A stretch of DNA of 64,000 nt, taken from assembly GCA_030998225.1 (NCBI GenBank), contig JAPYXD010000581.1, positions 3,100,001 to 3,164,000 on the forward strand, given 5' to 3'. The position numbers were made by a program, and so were the translations under genes. The notes under the pieces were generated by a model. It did not search any database. It was not told the origin of the DNA and saw nothing but the letters and a program-made list of their open reading frames with translations. Within the stretch, counting starts at the first letter, position 1. Every line of letters begins with the position of its first letter. This DNA is from Diplolepis rosae. Lineage: Eukaryota; Arthropoda; Insecta; Hymenoptera; Diplolepididae. Below are positions 10,829-22,375 of this stretch, piece by piece.

Positions 10829-11097
10829 AGATTAAACCAGTCTTAGTCATTTATTATCGGTAATTGTGTCAATTTGAGGAAATGGAGTAGATTTGGGGAG
10901 TTGTCAAACTGCGTGTTGCACACCTACGTGGTATTGACGTAGTTGCCTCGTACTCGTTACTTCATATTAAGATAATCAGTATTAGTTGCCTGGCTATAGG
11001 CCCTTCTGCACCTATACGCCTGTCGTCAACAGCGAGTGTACCACTATCCTCACACAATCCAGGTCCTGTCTATTTAGCCTAATTTAAAGAGGTTGCA
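10829..11097. other. Spacer before the BEL/Pao remnant
   Basis: No ORF. It could contain the 5' LTR and leader of the retrotransposon that follows, but no matching direct repeat was identified downstream. Confidence 0.4.
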
Positions 11098-12030
11098 ATG
11101 ACGCTTGAAGCTTTGAAGAGGTTAGCGACCTTACAGAATGCGCACAAGTCGAAGATAACCCTGATGAGTATGTGATTAAGAGATGAACCGATAAACACGC
11201 TCAATAAACATATTATTCAGTCGCGAATAGATGCGCTACATGAGATTTCGTTGAAAGCGCGCATAACGCACGCCGAAGTCTTAGCGAGAGAAGGCGCTGA
11301 AACCGACCCTTATATTAGCGATGGCGTATTCATGCGTGTGCAAGGCTTATTTGAAGACTCGCTCGATCAATTTTTGACCTTACTGACCGATTTCGAAGCA
11401 GTTGGCGGTGCTATTTTCTCCGTTGTCTTCAGAGATAACAGTTCGTTGGTGACGAATGAGTTTCTAATGACCCTGTCCTTCTTCCCACACATCCGTACCA
11501 AAACGAGAGCAATTCCCCAAAGAAAATTGATCCGGATGGATCTATCAAAACTCTCGGGGTGTATTGGAACACATCTCATGACGAGTTTAACTTCAGAGAG
11601 TTCCGAACGAGCGATTTGACAGGAGGACTAACAAAATTGGCCGTACTTCCAAACATTACATGCTTATTTGAACCCCTTGGATGGCTAGCCCAGAACACGA
11701 TATCGGCAAAAATCCTAATGCTGGACCTCTGGATACTCAAATGTGATTGGGACTCCATCTTATCGTCTGAAATTCGTAAACGGTGGCTTGATTCCTGCAA
11801 TACGCTTTCGTTACTTCTTAGCTTATCATTATCAATAAGTATACTAAATGGCCTTTCGGTCGCGTTATTGAAGTCCATCCTGGTCCGGATGGCCACAGGA
11901 GGGGGGAGGCGGCTACGCAACCGTTGATTGAAGTCGTTCGTCCATAAGACGAAGGCGGACGGAATGTTCGTGCGCATAGTTCTGGTCACGGTATCTAAAC
12001 CCCTTTTTTTTTAATTGTTAGCGGGGCAAG
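11098..12030 (+). pseudogene. Collapsed BEL/Pao LTR retrotransposon: gag, RT and integrase pieces
   Basis: Three separate pieces of one polyprotein lie in the right order. A gag-like N-terminus starts at the ATG 11098 (MTLEALKRLATLQ..., then an in-frame TGA, then ALHEISLKARITHAE to about 11400). From about 11516 the frame IKTLGVYWNTSHDEFNF ... LFEPLGWLAQNTISAKILM ... LKCDWD matches the end of the BEL/Pao reverse transcriptase and connection region. From about 11852 GRVIEVHPGPDG matches the integrase tail. Large deletions remove protease, most RT, RNase H and most integrase. LTRs were not delimited; 12030-12490 may hold the 3' LTR. Confidence 0.7.
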
Positions 12031-12490
12031 TTGAATTGTTGTTGGATTGCAGTGTTTTTGTTATGCTTGGAGGGCTAGGCGTTAATGGCATGGGCGGCGT
12101 TCTTAACGTGCCTGCGATATGCTCTTCCATATCGAAAGCACATCTTGTTACCTTTCCCACTCAGAAGAGTGAAGTCAAGTCAAATCAAGAATTGAGGAAG
12201 GCAGTGGATACTTTAGTTCCCACCTCTTAGCTGCCAGGACAAAGTTGTGTGACTCACTTGTGTTGGAGACAGCTGCGTGCCAACTGATAGTGTTTTTTCT
12301 TTTCGTTTCTGGCTTGTGCTTTTGTGAGTGAGTTATTGAGCTGGTTGAGTTACCAACTGTTCTCGGAGACGAAGATCCCCGCATCTTCTCTGAGATGCAC
12401 TATTGGCGGCTCGATATAGGACCATTGGCTGTGAAGTGGCAAGGACTGTACCCGTTGCCGAGACAATAGTCTTCTCGTAACGTACCCCAT
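12031..12490. other. Possible 3' LTR or downstream region of the BEL/Pao remnant
   Basis: The stretch begins immediately after the integrase-tail piece and is GC-richer than the surroundings. No second copy exists in the window to prove LTR identity. Confidence 0.3.
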
Positions 12491-12839
12491 ATACAGGGTG
12501 AGGCACATAAAGTGTTACAGAGCGAAAGCACTCAAACTATTGATCATATCCAAACATGTTTCAAACAAAAGTTTCACTGTTCGAGAAGGCCGTCGTACTG
12601 GACCACCCTATTTTTTTATCGGTGGAGACGCTGAAGCTACGTCAAGGTCAAATCCACTTTTTGAAATGGAACTATGTATTTGTTTTCGATGAAATTATTA
12701 ACGATTTTAAGACGAATTCAGTGATCTATAACACAAGGTCATTCTAGTCACGCAAAGTATAAAAATAGTCGATAAATCGAAACATATCGGAATAATCACT
12801 TTCAAAGGATCCACTAACCTTGGTTTGGGTCTACATCTA

Positions 12840-13310
12840 TCTTGGGGAGTATTCACATTTCACAAAATTTTTGCGATTATTTACTTGTTACCTGAAAAAC
12901 TCGTTGATCTAATATAAGACGAAGGTCATCTAGGTATTAAAAACACATCTTTCTGAGACAATTTTAGATTGCACAGAACTTTTATGATTATTTATTTGTT
13001 ATCTAAAAACCTTGTCCTCCTTACATTAAAAGCGGGCTGTCTGAATATTAAAAAAACATTTTATGATCATTTATTTGTTATTTTTTATTATTTATTTGTT
13101 ACTTATTGTTATTTGTTATGAAAGAAGGTCATCTTGGTATCAAAAAAACTAATCTCTCTCAGCGAATTTTGGATTCCACGGAACTCTTTTGATAATTCAT
13201 TTGTTATCTAGAAGCCTTGTCCCCCTGACATTGAACGCGGGCAATATTAGTACCCCGCGAAATTTTGGATTCCACGAAACTCATGTGATTGTTTATTTGT
13301 TACCTGGAAA
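12840..13310 (+). repeat. Degenerate tandem repeat (about 100-200 bp units)
   Basis: At least four related units share a block like ttggattccacggaactc followed by tgattatttatttgttacct and, in three, ccttgtccccctgacatt with cgcgggc. Examples start near 12860, 12965, 13165 and 13255. Spacing is uneven, so units have suffered indels. No coding sequence. Confidence 0.6.
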
Positions 13311-14870
13311 ATTCGGTTGAAAATCGCAGTTTCAATGCGATTTACAGGTACCGGAACTCAGATTTCGAAAAGATGCGCTATGAGGATATTTATTGATGTA
13401 ATATACATTGTGGCCACGAGTAGGTCAAAAGCTCTATGGAGTGTTCATCTGTTCTCAAATCTTAATAATTATTATCATATGCTCTCTTATTATCATTTTC
13501 TCATACCCATTGTTCAATAATATACAGATTGCTACGTGTTCACGCAAATAAGGATAATATTATCTACAAAACTGAGAAAAATAGTAATATAAAATTCAAT
13601 AAATACTGCATATTTAAAAAATGTATCTCTCTATTCAAAATCTAGATTTTAATGAGAAGGAAAATGTGCTCAAATTTTTTGAAGCACTGATTTTTATTAT
13701 TTTATATATATTTTGAACTGCCATATTTGATCCCTCTATTCGTAAATACGCAAATACTTTTGCAATTTCAAGGTGGACTTTAATTTCAGTTATATAAACA
13801 TTTGATCAAAATAATTCTAGTCGCAATGTCAAAGTTAAAAAAATCCCAAATGACGTTAACCATTCTTATGCTTTAAGATATAGACTAGAAGTATGTGCAC
13901 CATTAGATTCCTCTTGATTTGCTATATCGATTTAAAAAAAACGTGAAATTTGGTTGATTAGAAGCCGAGATATGTGTAAGTGTCAGTGAAGAGCGCGCAA
14001 CGATTTTGAACGCGCCGAATCAAGTTTTTTTTTCAAAAATATATCAAAAGTAAATTGATAAAGCTACACGACTGGGTCTTTTCAGATTTGGAATTTATCA
14101 AAAAACCGCGGAGTTATTCGTTTTGCAATTAATGTAAAAATTACAACCCCCTTTTAAAACATCGTTTGGATGTGTTAAAATATAAAAACCACTCATCTAA
14201 TCATTGCATATGATAGATTTATACTTGCAGTATGTGTAAAAAATCATGCTATGTGTGGAAAAATTTTCCTGGTGTATATGTTAATTCTGAAAAGTTATGT
14301 TATTTTGAAAATTCTTAATAAACAATTACATTACTTGGTAACTGAAAGACATATTGAACTCGGGTTTTGGGCATTCGAAAGTTAAAGAATTAAATATTTT
14401 AAAGGCAAAACAACCATTTAGATGTATTAATATTTTCAATTTTAAATGCTCGTGCAAAAAATAGCTGTTTTTCGGCTATTTTTTATTTATTGTTCGGCCG
14501 CTGTGGCGGAGGAAAATTAAATCTTTCAACTTCAAACTACAGCATTTTATAACAAATTTTGTGCTGTACAACTTTGCTCTAATACAATTTCATCATAAAA
14601 ACTGATATTTTAAGAGTAAAATGAGAAAATGTATTTAAAAAATGGCCTATTTTCGCACTTTTTGGCTTTGAACATTTGTTTTGCAAAACGCACAAGGGAA
14701 TTCGAGGCGCAAAACATCGTACGTCAATTACTAAGATATTTTTGAGCGATTCCAATAAAAATCTCGGATCTTGCTCTCACATTCATCTTGAATTCTAATT
14801 CGATTGGACTATAAGCATTGACATACGCAATACGTTTAATACCGCAAGATGGAAGAACTGCATCGAGGCG
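13311..14870. other. AT-rich intergenic region
   Basis: No gene, TIR pair or tandem repeat recognised. The small open frame at 13317-13520 has no familiar motif. Confidence 0.5.
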
Positions 14871-15118
14871 ATGACCCGAAAAAAGGTTCTAGACTACCGT
14901 TTACGGATGATAGACGCACTTGTCGTGTGTACCGCTGAAGACGTCGGAATCCTGGAGCTGAGGATCAATGGGAGTGTGTGGCGGGCAAAGCGTTGGTTGG
15001 ATAGCAGAGGCCTGAAAATGGCTCCTGAAAAGACCGAGGCTTTTCTGGTTACGGACAGGAGATTCTTTCAGTACCCAAAGATTGCTCTCGGGGAACACGA
15101 ATTCGTGTGGAAAAGAGT
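14871..15118 (+). pseudogene. R1-like non-LTR reverse transcriptase fragment
   Basis: The frame LVVCTAEDVGILE, AKRWLDSRGLKMAPEKTEAFLV and PKIALGEHEF matches the region just after the YADD motif in R1/TRAS-type LINEs. The YADD box itself lies at about 14905-14920 but is scrambled by an indel (read as MIDALVV). Homology ends near 15115, where a tandem repeat begins. Only ~80 residues of a ~1,000-residue polymerase remain. Confidence 0.75.
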
Positions 15119-15500
15119 AATTCGGACATCTCTGGGTGAAACCGTCCGCGCACCCACATCGACACCGACAGATCACCCGGAGATGTCGCGTCGAACACCG
15201 ACCGATGGGTTCCCCCAAGGCTGGCTTTCGACATGTGTGAGGGCTCAGCGTCAGGTTCCCCTGGCTGACCCTCATTCAGACATCTCTGTGTGAGACCCAA
15301 CGACACCGGTTTTCCTGGTTCAGTCGCATTGAGCGTCGACCGATGGGTTCCCCCATTGTCGACTCTCGGTGGGAGCTGGCACCTAGCGTCAGGTTCCCCT
15401 GACTGGATGCGGCTCAGTCTGCACCAGGACAACACAGATGACGTTTCCATCCTACTCAACCATACCCAACCATACCCAACCGTACCCAACCGCATACAAA
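15119..15500 (+). repeat. GC-rich tandem repeat, 138-bp unit, plus (CATACCCAAC)n
   Basis: CGACCGATGGG starts at 15199 and again at 15337; AGCGTCAGGTTCCCCTG starts at 15247 and again at 15385. Both give a 138-bp period. A more diverged unit begins near 15121 (ttcggacatctctg against ttcagacatctctg at 15275, 154 bp apart). From about 15460 a 10-bp motif close to cataccCaac is repeated about four times. The open frames over this stretch on both strands are by-products of GC richness. Confidence 0.75.
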
Positions 15501-17587
15501 ATACCGGCAAACCAGCTCGTCCCTTGACCAATGGCTGTAGCCATTGACCATGGGACGTGGGGGCGATGCGTGGCGTCAGGCGCACCTGATCACGCCTCGC
15601 CCGGTTCTCACCGAGGCATCGTAAAGCGGACCATCTCACCGGACGAATATACCGACCGACCGACACACCAGGACCCTCGGCCCTCTAGATACCGCCATGG
15701 CCGAGGCACCGAGGGTGAGGCGCCAACGCTCAGATACCGCACACACACATACACGGTAAATTCCTGCACTGACACCGGCACACAATCCATTGCTGTATTC
15801 TTTATTCACACTCACAAATACACACCGATTCAATTATTTCTTTTGTATTTTTAAAACATTTCACCTCTCTTTAATAAATCCTTTTTAAAAATTATATGTA
15901 AAATTCCGTCTACGATTTCTTTATCACCTACCTCCCACTTACCGAACCCTGGCTGACTCAAGCGTCTAGCAACCAGGGGGAAAGTAGGGATGTTACACAT
16001 TGAAAAATTTTAATTTAGCACAATATCGAGCGCGCAGAAAGGAATTTTCAGTTAAAAGATGATTTTGAAAATTAACTGTTTTCGTCCCCGATTAAAATAT
16101 TTACAAAGCAACACAATTTTAGGAGAGACCACTTTATTATAATGCTGTTAAAAAAAATCTGTATAAATAATGTTTATTATTACTATAATGATTAGTATTG
16201 CCGCAATTTAAATTTTTATTATTATACAATTTTCAATCTTCATAATGATAATTATTAAGATTTAAAACATAATATTTATTACTATAAATGTTTGAAGAAA
16301 TTTATGGTTAAGTCAGTAAATACAAATTTAAGGTGATAATTCAAATGTTCGAAGTGGTTGATCCAATATGGCAACCAAACATTTTGAAAAATTCAACGAT
16401 TTGGTGGGTTCGGATGAAAAATGGTAGTATAGAGATCTTTGAATTCCCAAAAACGAATATGGGGCCAAATTTCAAAAATTCACCAAAATTTGGAAAACTC
16501 TAAAGAATTGGCGGATTTTAACGAGAGTCGGAACCAAGGGTTTTTTCGGTTCACTTAAATCGAATCTGATGTCGATATTTAAAAATTCATTATGCATTGT
16601 GTAGAATCTTACCGTATGCTTTTACGTGGCTTACTTTGAGCTTGTGAGCGAATGTTCAGAACATTCACGAGTTAAATACGGAGATGAAAAATGTTTTTCC
16701 TGTCACATTTTGTATCAGCTATCTTTAATTTTTTAATTCCGATCTGGAATTCATATTTACTTTTACAAATCTTAGATGTACATTTTGAAACATTACTCTA
16801 CATTCTTAAAGTTTGCCCGACTGTGATGTGTTCTTTAACATTTGATACGTCACAAACTATTACAATGATATTGAATAATCTCCAACTTGTCTATATGTCC
16901 CAATTTAGCTTAAAAAATTAAATGCAATATCTTGAACTATTTTTCTCCGTGTAGATAATAACTACATTAATTGTTATATTGCATTTGATAAAAATATAGG
17001 ATTAATTAATCATTAACCGTCAATTCAGTTGTTCATTGTTATTAACTTATATCACGATCAACAATAACATTAACGATGTGCCTGTGATATATGAGGGCCA
17101 TTACATTATGAAACACAATTCATGTAATTGAGCTGCTGCTTAAAAAAAGGACACGTGAACTTATTTCGCTAGGAGTAAGAAGGTTCCTTGCCAATTAAAA
17201 ATAAAGCTACAAATTCGAATTTTTAAAAAATATATTCTGATATAGAATTTCATTGCGCATACGTATAACGTGAGTCTCTAAACTTTTATTTTTGATACAA
17301 TTTATCGTCGCCAAAGATAAAAATTATAAATAAAAATTATTAAATAATATATATTTTTTGTATGTACAATAAAATGGGTCCATTTTCGTAAGGAACAAAA
17401 AAAAACATGTAATCGTTGAGATTCACCAAACCAAATTACTAACTCCTGAAATTTTCCATTGTTTTAAATGCACGTGCAGTTTGTAGAATAAAAAGTTTAG
17501 AAGAAAACACATTTTTTGATAAAACACTTATTTTGAATGGAAGTTCGGGATTTTTTTTATTGATATATAATGAAGAATGTGTACAGT
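15501..17587. other. Intergenic; GC-rich to about 15840, then AT-rich
   Basis: 15501-15840 continues the GC-rich character with no recognisable protein. From 15850 on the DNA is AT-rich with no gene, TIR or tandem repeat I could support. Confidence 0.5.
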
Positions 17588-17832
17588 TTATGAATGAAAA
17601 ATAATATCGGACAAACCTCCACCTTGACCACGTTTACTTTTTGCAGCGATGTTCAATAGCTTTCATTATATCCTGTTTATAGTGAGAACCGTTATTGATT
17701 TTGTCCATCGCAAAAACGGTTGTGTGAACTGGTCCATTGTCTTGATAAAACGAAACTTATTTTTGCCAAATGTGGCCGTTTTTTCTTGATTCTATCCCTC
17801 AAACGCTGTAATAACTTTACACAATACTCGCA
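17588..17832 (-). pseudogene. Mariner-like transposase fragment, C-terminal part
   Basis: The minus strand reads YCVKLLQRLRDRIKKKRPH, then in a shifted frame RFYQDNGPVHTTVFAMDKI with the second catalytic aspartate block, and ends GGLSDIIFHS stop (17588). The ending is shared with DUF4817-type elements, so a deletion has joined two parts. It abuts the element at 17840-18912; the minus-strand motif FQRDGATCH at about 18934-18966, on the far side of that element, may be a further piece of an older copy. Confidence 0.65.
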
Positions 17833-17839
17833 ATAAATA

Positions 17840-18912
17840 CAGAGTGGGCCATCTAACATTTGGAATTTGAACTACCGATTATTTTGAGTTTGAAAGGTAT
17901 AATGACATTCACGAATTGATAGAAAATTAGTTTAATGTTTGACATTTACGAAATGGGACACTTTACGCTTGAAAAAAACTGGGAAATATTGAAAACTTAC
18001 TTACACAGTGGTGAGTCTTCTACCCAGAATGTAGAAATTTGCGAAAAAAATTTGACAAAAAAGAAGTGCCTTCATTGCAGTTTGTGGATCAATTTGTGAA
18101 GCAAGCTCGTGAAACTGGATCGTTATCGGACAAAACAACCAGTTCACGTTTTCGTCCAGTGCACTCAGCCGAAAACATTGCTGCTGTTGCCCAGAGCATG
18201 CTTGAACATCCATCAACATCAACTCTTCATCGTTCTCAGGAACTGAACAGTGGGCTGAAGATCGCTTGGTCGAAGATAAGCATTTTTACCGAAAAATCAT
18301 CTTTTCAGATGAAGTCCATTTCCACATTGGAGGTTATGTCAATAAGCAAAATTGTCGCATTTGGGGCTCAGAAAATCCAGACGTCATTATTGAGAAGCCG
18401 ATGCATCCACAACGAGTGACTATTTGGTGCGGATTTTGGTACGGTAGCATTATTGGGCCATTTTTCTTCAAAAATGAGCAAGGAGCCGCCGTTACGGTCA
18501 ATGGCGAGCATTACTGAGCCATCCTCAACGAATTTTTCTTTCCAAAAATTGAAGAGGATGACATGGACGACATTTGGTTTCAACAGGACATGGCCATTTG
18601 CCACACAGCCAGAGTGAAAATCGATCTTTTGAGCACCGTTTTTAAAAATCGAACAATCAGCCGAATGGGATTCATTCATGCATTCATGGGATTGAAGCCA
18701 ATTGAAGCCCAAACAATCGAAAATGTACTGAAAAATTGGGTTGATCAAATGGGGTACTTTAAGACCAGCCGTGGCAGTCATTTGAATAATCTTGTGTTTC
18801 ATTCTTAAATGGAAAGGTTCATTTATTCTAATAAAACCATACTTTTGAAAAATATCCATAAGGTTTTTTTTAATAGCCGATTCAAGTTCCAAATCTCAGA
18901 TGTCCTACCCTG
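17840..18912 (+). mobile_element. Mariner-like element (DUF4817 family), deleted, with TIRs
   Basis: The left end cagagtgggccatcta pairs with the complement of the right end cagggtaggacatctg; TA is present at 17838-17839 and 18913-18914. A second matching block (tttggaatttgaa / tttggaacttgaa) lies inside. The length is 1.07 kb. The coding region is damaged by a frameshift and two deletions. Confidence 0.8.
17953..18808 (+). pseudogene. Mariner-like transposase with two deletions
   Basis: Translation starts near 17953 (MGHFTLEKNWEILKTYLHSG), shifts frame about 18040, and continues VPSLQFVDQFVKQARETGSL. After HRSQELN a deletion removes the second HTH part. The first catalytic aspartate block is intact (RKIIFSDEVHFHIGGYVNKQ, frame 18266-18517), followed by IWCGFWYGSIIGPFFF. 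The second block is IWFQQDMAICHTARV at about 18573. The third catalytic block is deleted; the frame jumps to QTIENVLKNWVDQMG and ends LVFHS stop at 18808. An additional stop lies at 18517. Confidence 0.85.
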
Positions 18913-18914
18913 TA

Positions 18915-19059
18915 CTTCCCAATAAATTCAATGATTTATATGGCATGTAGCGCCATCCCGTTGAAATCACATATGACTCGAATTTATATAATCAATTATA
19001 GGCAAAAAAAAATTTGTCAACGTATCCCGATAACGCGATCTATTGACAGTAAAAGCTTT
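18915..19059. other. Short spacer with a possible transposase scrap
   Basis: On the minus strand about 18934-18966 reads FQRDGATCHIN, resembling the second catalytic block of DUF4817-type transposases. It is too short to call a gene. Confidence 0.4.
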
Positions 19060-19632
19060 CCCTAGCGAACTGGCTGAACGGTAGCTATACGCTGTAGCGT
19101 AAAGCTATCGTGAAGCTATCGTAAAGTAGCATTATAACTCATGAATTAGGCAAAATAAACATTCAAAATGTCTTTATCCTTATTTTACGTTAAAAATAAC
19201 GTCAACTGGTAATTGAAATATGCAATAATTTTATTTATTTACACTAAAAATTAAGAAAACATAATACCTGTCAATGAAGGGAGTGCAGTGGTTCATCACT
19301 TTCCATGTCTTCACCGTCAGGATTGACTATTTGTTAGAGTGAGATGAAAGTATAGTTGTGACTCACTCCAACCAATGGTCAACTTTAACGGAGACGTTCC
19401 ACAAAAGGTGAACCACTGCACTGCCTTCAATGACAGGTATTACGTTTTTTTAATTTTTAGCGTAAATAAATAAAATATTGCATATTTCAATTACCAGTTA
19501 ACGTTATTTTTAACGTAGAATAAGGATAAAAACATTTTGAATATTTATTTTGCCTCATTCATGAGTTATAATGCTACTTTACGATAGCTTTACGCTACAG
19601 CGTAAAGCTACCGTTCAGCCAGTTCGCTAGGG
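19060..19632. mobile_element. Foldback element with ~250-bp inverted arms, 573 bp
   Basis: The left arm begins ccctagcgaactggctgaac and the right arm ends with its exact complement. Arms stay complementary for about 250 bp, through the tacctgtcaatgaaggcagt region, leaving a loop of about 80-100 bp. Subterminal short repeats agctatcgtaaagta and gcgtaaagctat occur in each arm. A 3-bp ttt flanks both ends but is weak evidence for a target duplication. No coding capacity. Confidence 0.8.
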
Positions 19633-20377
19633 TTTCTAGCCTAATTTTCATAAAATACGATCTAATCAATATTTTTAGCTGAACGATTCGGACGAACATG
19701 TAAAATTTTTGGTGTTACGTGCCGAGAACTAGAAGACTCAAATTTATTCACAAAATTCTTAATAGCGGTCCAAGAAAGACGATTATAACGACTGCAAAAC
19801 ATCCGAAAATTTGCGATGTCTAATTGGTACATATCCACCACTTTCGTTCGAAATTGTAGCCCTTCTATTTGACATATGTCATGAAACAGAATGATAAAAC
19901 TGTCACCACATGGAAAATTACCTCTATTTAAAAAAAGTCCCTGTTGAAAAGCCCTGTATATAAGTAGTAAAAATCAAACAATTATCATCCAATTTGAATT
20001 TCTTTTCAAATGTGCAGAATTGAATTTCAAAATTATTTTCTGAATAGAATAAAAAAATAGCCACACGTTTTTTGTTCACTAGTAAGATTTAAATAAGTCA
20101 CGAATTTTCAAAAACTCAATTTTTTATGTATAAATGACTGAAATTATTTCAAAATGTAATATTTTTTTGTGAAATTTTTTTTAAAAAACATACAGACTTA
20201 GAAGCGATTTTGTTATATTTTTCAATCTGAAAGTCGTTCAGCATTTTCAAGGAAAATAATAACATTTTTTCTTATTTCTGTGCTGTTTTGAGATTTTATA
20301 CTATCCCTATTATTTATGAAACATTGTTTAGTAAAGCGTGTTATTTAAAATTTTATATCAATTGTTTTGTTACAGTT
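19633..20377. other. AT-rich spacer
   Basis: No gene, TIR or repeat recognised. It may be upstream or intronic sequence of the candidate gene that follows. Confidence 0.5.
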
Positions 20378-21176
20378 ATACAATCAGTTGATGGAAATCC
20401 TAGCAGTAAAGAAAAAGGTTCAAAGTTCAAAAGGGGAATTATAAGGGTACAATAACACATATCTTACATTTAACTGTTAAGATAATAGTTTGCCTAAACA
20501 TTACTACCTTACCAGCATTACAAAAATTGTAATAATTATATACATTTATGTCCAGAAGACCTATTTTAGTGCATTTTATTTATACAGGAACTGTAATTCT
20601 GGTAAGGTAAAATTTTTTGGGTGATCCATGGCCTCAAGAGACATTTTTGAATAGTTTATACAAAGTTTTTAAATTCTAAATAATTATGATATAAATAGTG
20701 TTTTTTATAATCCAAAATAACAGCCTTCAGAAATATTGAAAAATGAAATAACACATTCTCAACACATATATTTTTTTTTGTAGTTCTTTAGACGGGATAA
20801 ATGTGAGAAGACAAATTCTGATCAGCCCGAACTTGAATATACTGAGCACCTTGAACATCCGGGTGATAAAACATATTGTATGGATCCAAAAGACTTTGAA
20901 AAATTAAAAAAGAATGGCAATGATGGTTCATATAATTATTTTCTAAACCAACGTTATCCATATAATCCAAATCAAGGTTATTCATATATTGAAAACCAAG
21001 GTGATTCATATATTGAAAACCAAGGTGATCCAAATGCAGGAACTTCAGAGGCCGAATTTACATTCAACGGAGCACCAGTGAATACTTTGACCCCTATTAG
21101 TCAAGTTAAACAATCTAACCCATGTTTCAAAAAGTGTCTTAAACCATGCCCCAAAGCTTCAGTTTTATGTACCGGC
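20378..21176 (+). CDS. Possible two-exon fragment of an unknown repetitive protein
   Basis: The better exon is 20784-21176: acceptor tttttttttgtag, open in one frame for 131 codons, donor GGC|GTAAGT in phase 0. It is hydrophilic and rich in Asn, Gly, Tyr and Pro, with two perfect-length 24-bp repeats (20976-20999 and 21000-21023) encoding YIENQGDS-type units, and a cysteine cluster PCFKKCLKPCPK near its end. A weaker exon at 20378-20446 (acceptor tttgttacag, donor GTACAA) could join in phase 0. No start codon with a signal peptide and no following exon were found. The family is not recognised; a secreted protein is possible but unproven. The open frame with good splice signals argues against chance. 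Confidence 0.4.
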
Positions 21177-21689
21177 GTAAGTTTTTTTAAAGTGCACCGT
21201 TAGAAATTTCTATCGTATTTTCCGAAACACGTGACTGGAGTTTTATTCAGTTACAGTTTCGTAAAATTAAGATAGAATTTCAGAAAATTCAGTTACTTTT
21301 TAGTAAATTTAAGAAACAATTTTTTAATTTTTAGTTACAAAGTGTTGAATATTCTGATACTTGTTCTGAAAATTCTAATACTTGTAACAGGAATAATTTT
21401 ACATTTTAGGTAACTTAAGTTTTATGCAGTTACATGTAATTGAAAATTTTGTCGCAGTTTGGTAGTTTCAAGATACATATTATGAAAATTCACTCAAGTT
21501 TCATAATATTATGTAAAATGTCCGAAATTTCAGTACATTTTTTACAATTTTAAGATACCCTTACTCAAAAATATTAAATATCTTCAAATTTTACGTTACC
21601 TTTGTAGCATAAAAATTTTGTAAATTTCCAAATATTTCTATAACAGAGTATTTACCACAAAATAAGAATACATGAAAAGTGGTCTCTCT

Positions 21690-22375
21690 CACGCAAAGAA
21701 AACTTACTGAATAACATGTTTATAATAATTTTGCATCTTAACGTTTTTTTTCGTATGTTTTTTGTTTGATGTTTTGTTTAAATAATGGAATTTTTGGATT
21801 TAAATCGAATTTTTTGAGATTAAAATGAAAAATATACGTTTTACCAGAAACTATTTCAGACATGATTTGTAAATCTTATTGAAACAAACAATTTTGAAAA
21901 CTGACGTTTTTTCGTGTTCAACATATTATTGATAAAAAATTAAATTTTGGTTTTTCAATAGTAATTTTTTAAATTAAAAAGAAGAATATACATCTCATGA
22001 AAAAATGTTGCGATTCAAACTTGTAGATCTTTATGTAGTAAACAATTTTGTATCATAACTTTTTTTTCGTATTTCGTAAAATTTAACTGAAAAATGGAAT
22101 TTAAATATTATCTTTTTTCAAGTTTCAACACACTGTAACTTTTCTAATTTTAGTTTAATCGAAAAGAACAAAAAATGCTTCTATTTTAACAATTTTTGTC
22201 AGATGTTGCTGGTTAACGAACTTGTCCTTAATTTTTCGGCTCCGATAAAGTATGCCAAAGCTCAATTCAATCTGATAATTTTATCGAGAGTTATCGAGTA
22301 TACGACCTACTACTACTACAGACAGAACCTTTTGTAAAAACCGTTTATTCTGACTCAGAGGGTGTCAAACAGAAC
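21690..22375 (+). repeat. Third, diverged copy of the ~155-bp-unit dispersed repeat
   Basis: The copy shares with 48838-50095 and 62533-63797 the blocks acttgtagatcttt, tttttttcgtat, cttgtccttaatttttcggc, gctcaattcaatctgata and the closing ctgactcagagggtgtcaaa. The (AGAC)n part is reduced to one or two units. It is more diverged and shorter than the other copies. Confidence 0.65.

Noticed and set aside
11576..11989. A 137-codon minus-strand open frame
   Set aside because: It is antisense to BEL/Pao reverse transcriptase and integrase pieces that have clear motifs on the plus strand.
15049..15666. A 205-codon minus-strand open frame and overlapping plus-strand frames
   Set aside because: They cover a GC-rich 138-bp tandem repeat; open frames on several strands at once point to composition, not coding.
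18368..18892. A 174-codon minus-strand open frame
   Set aside because: It is the shadow of the plus-strand mariner-like transposase with catalytic motifs.
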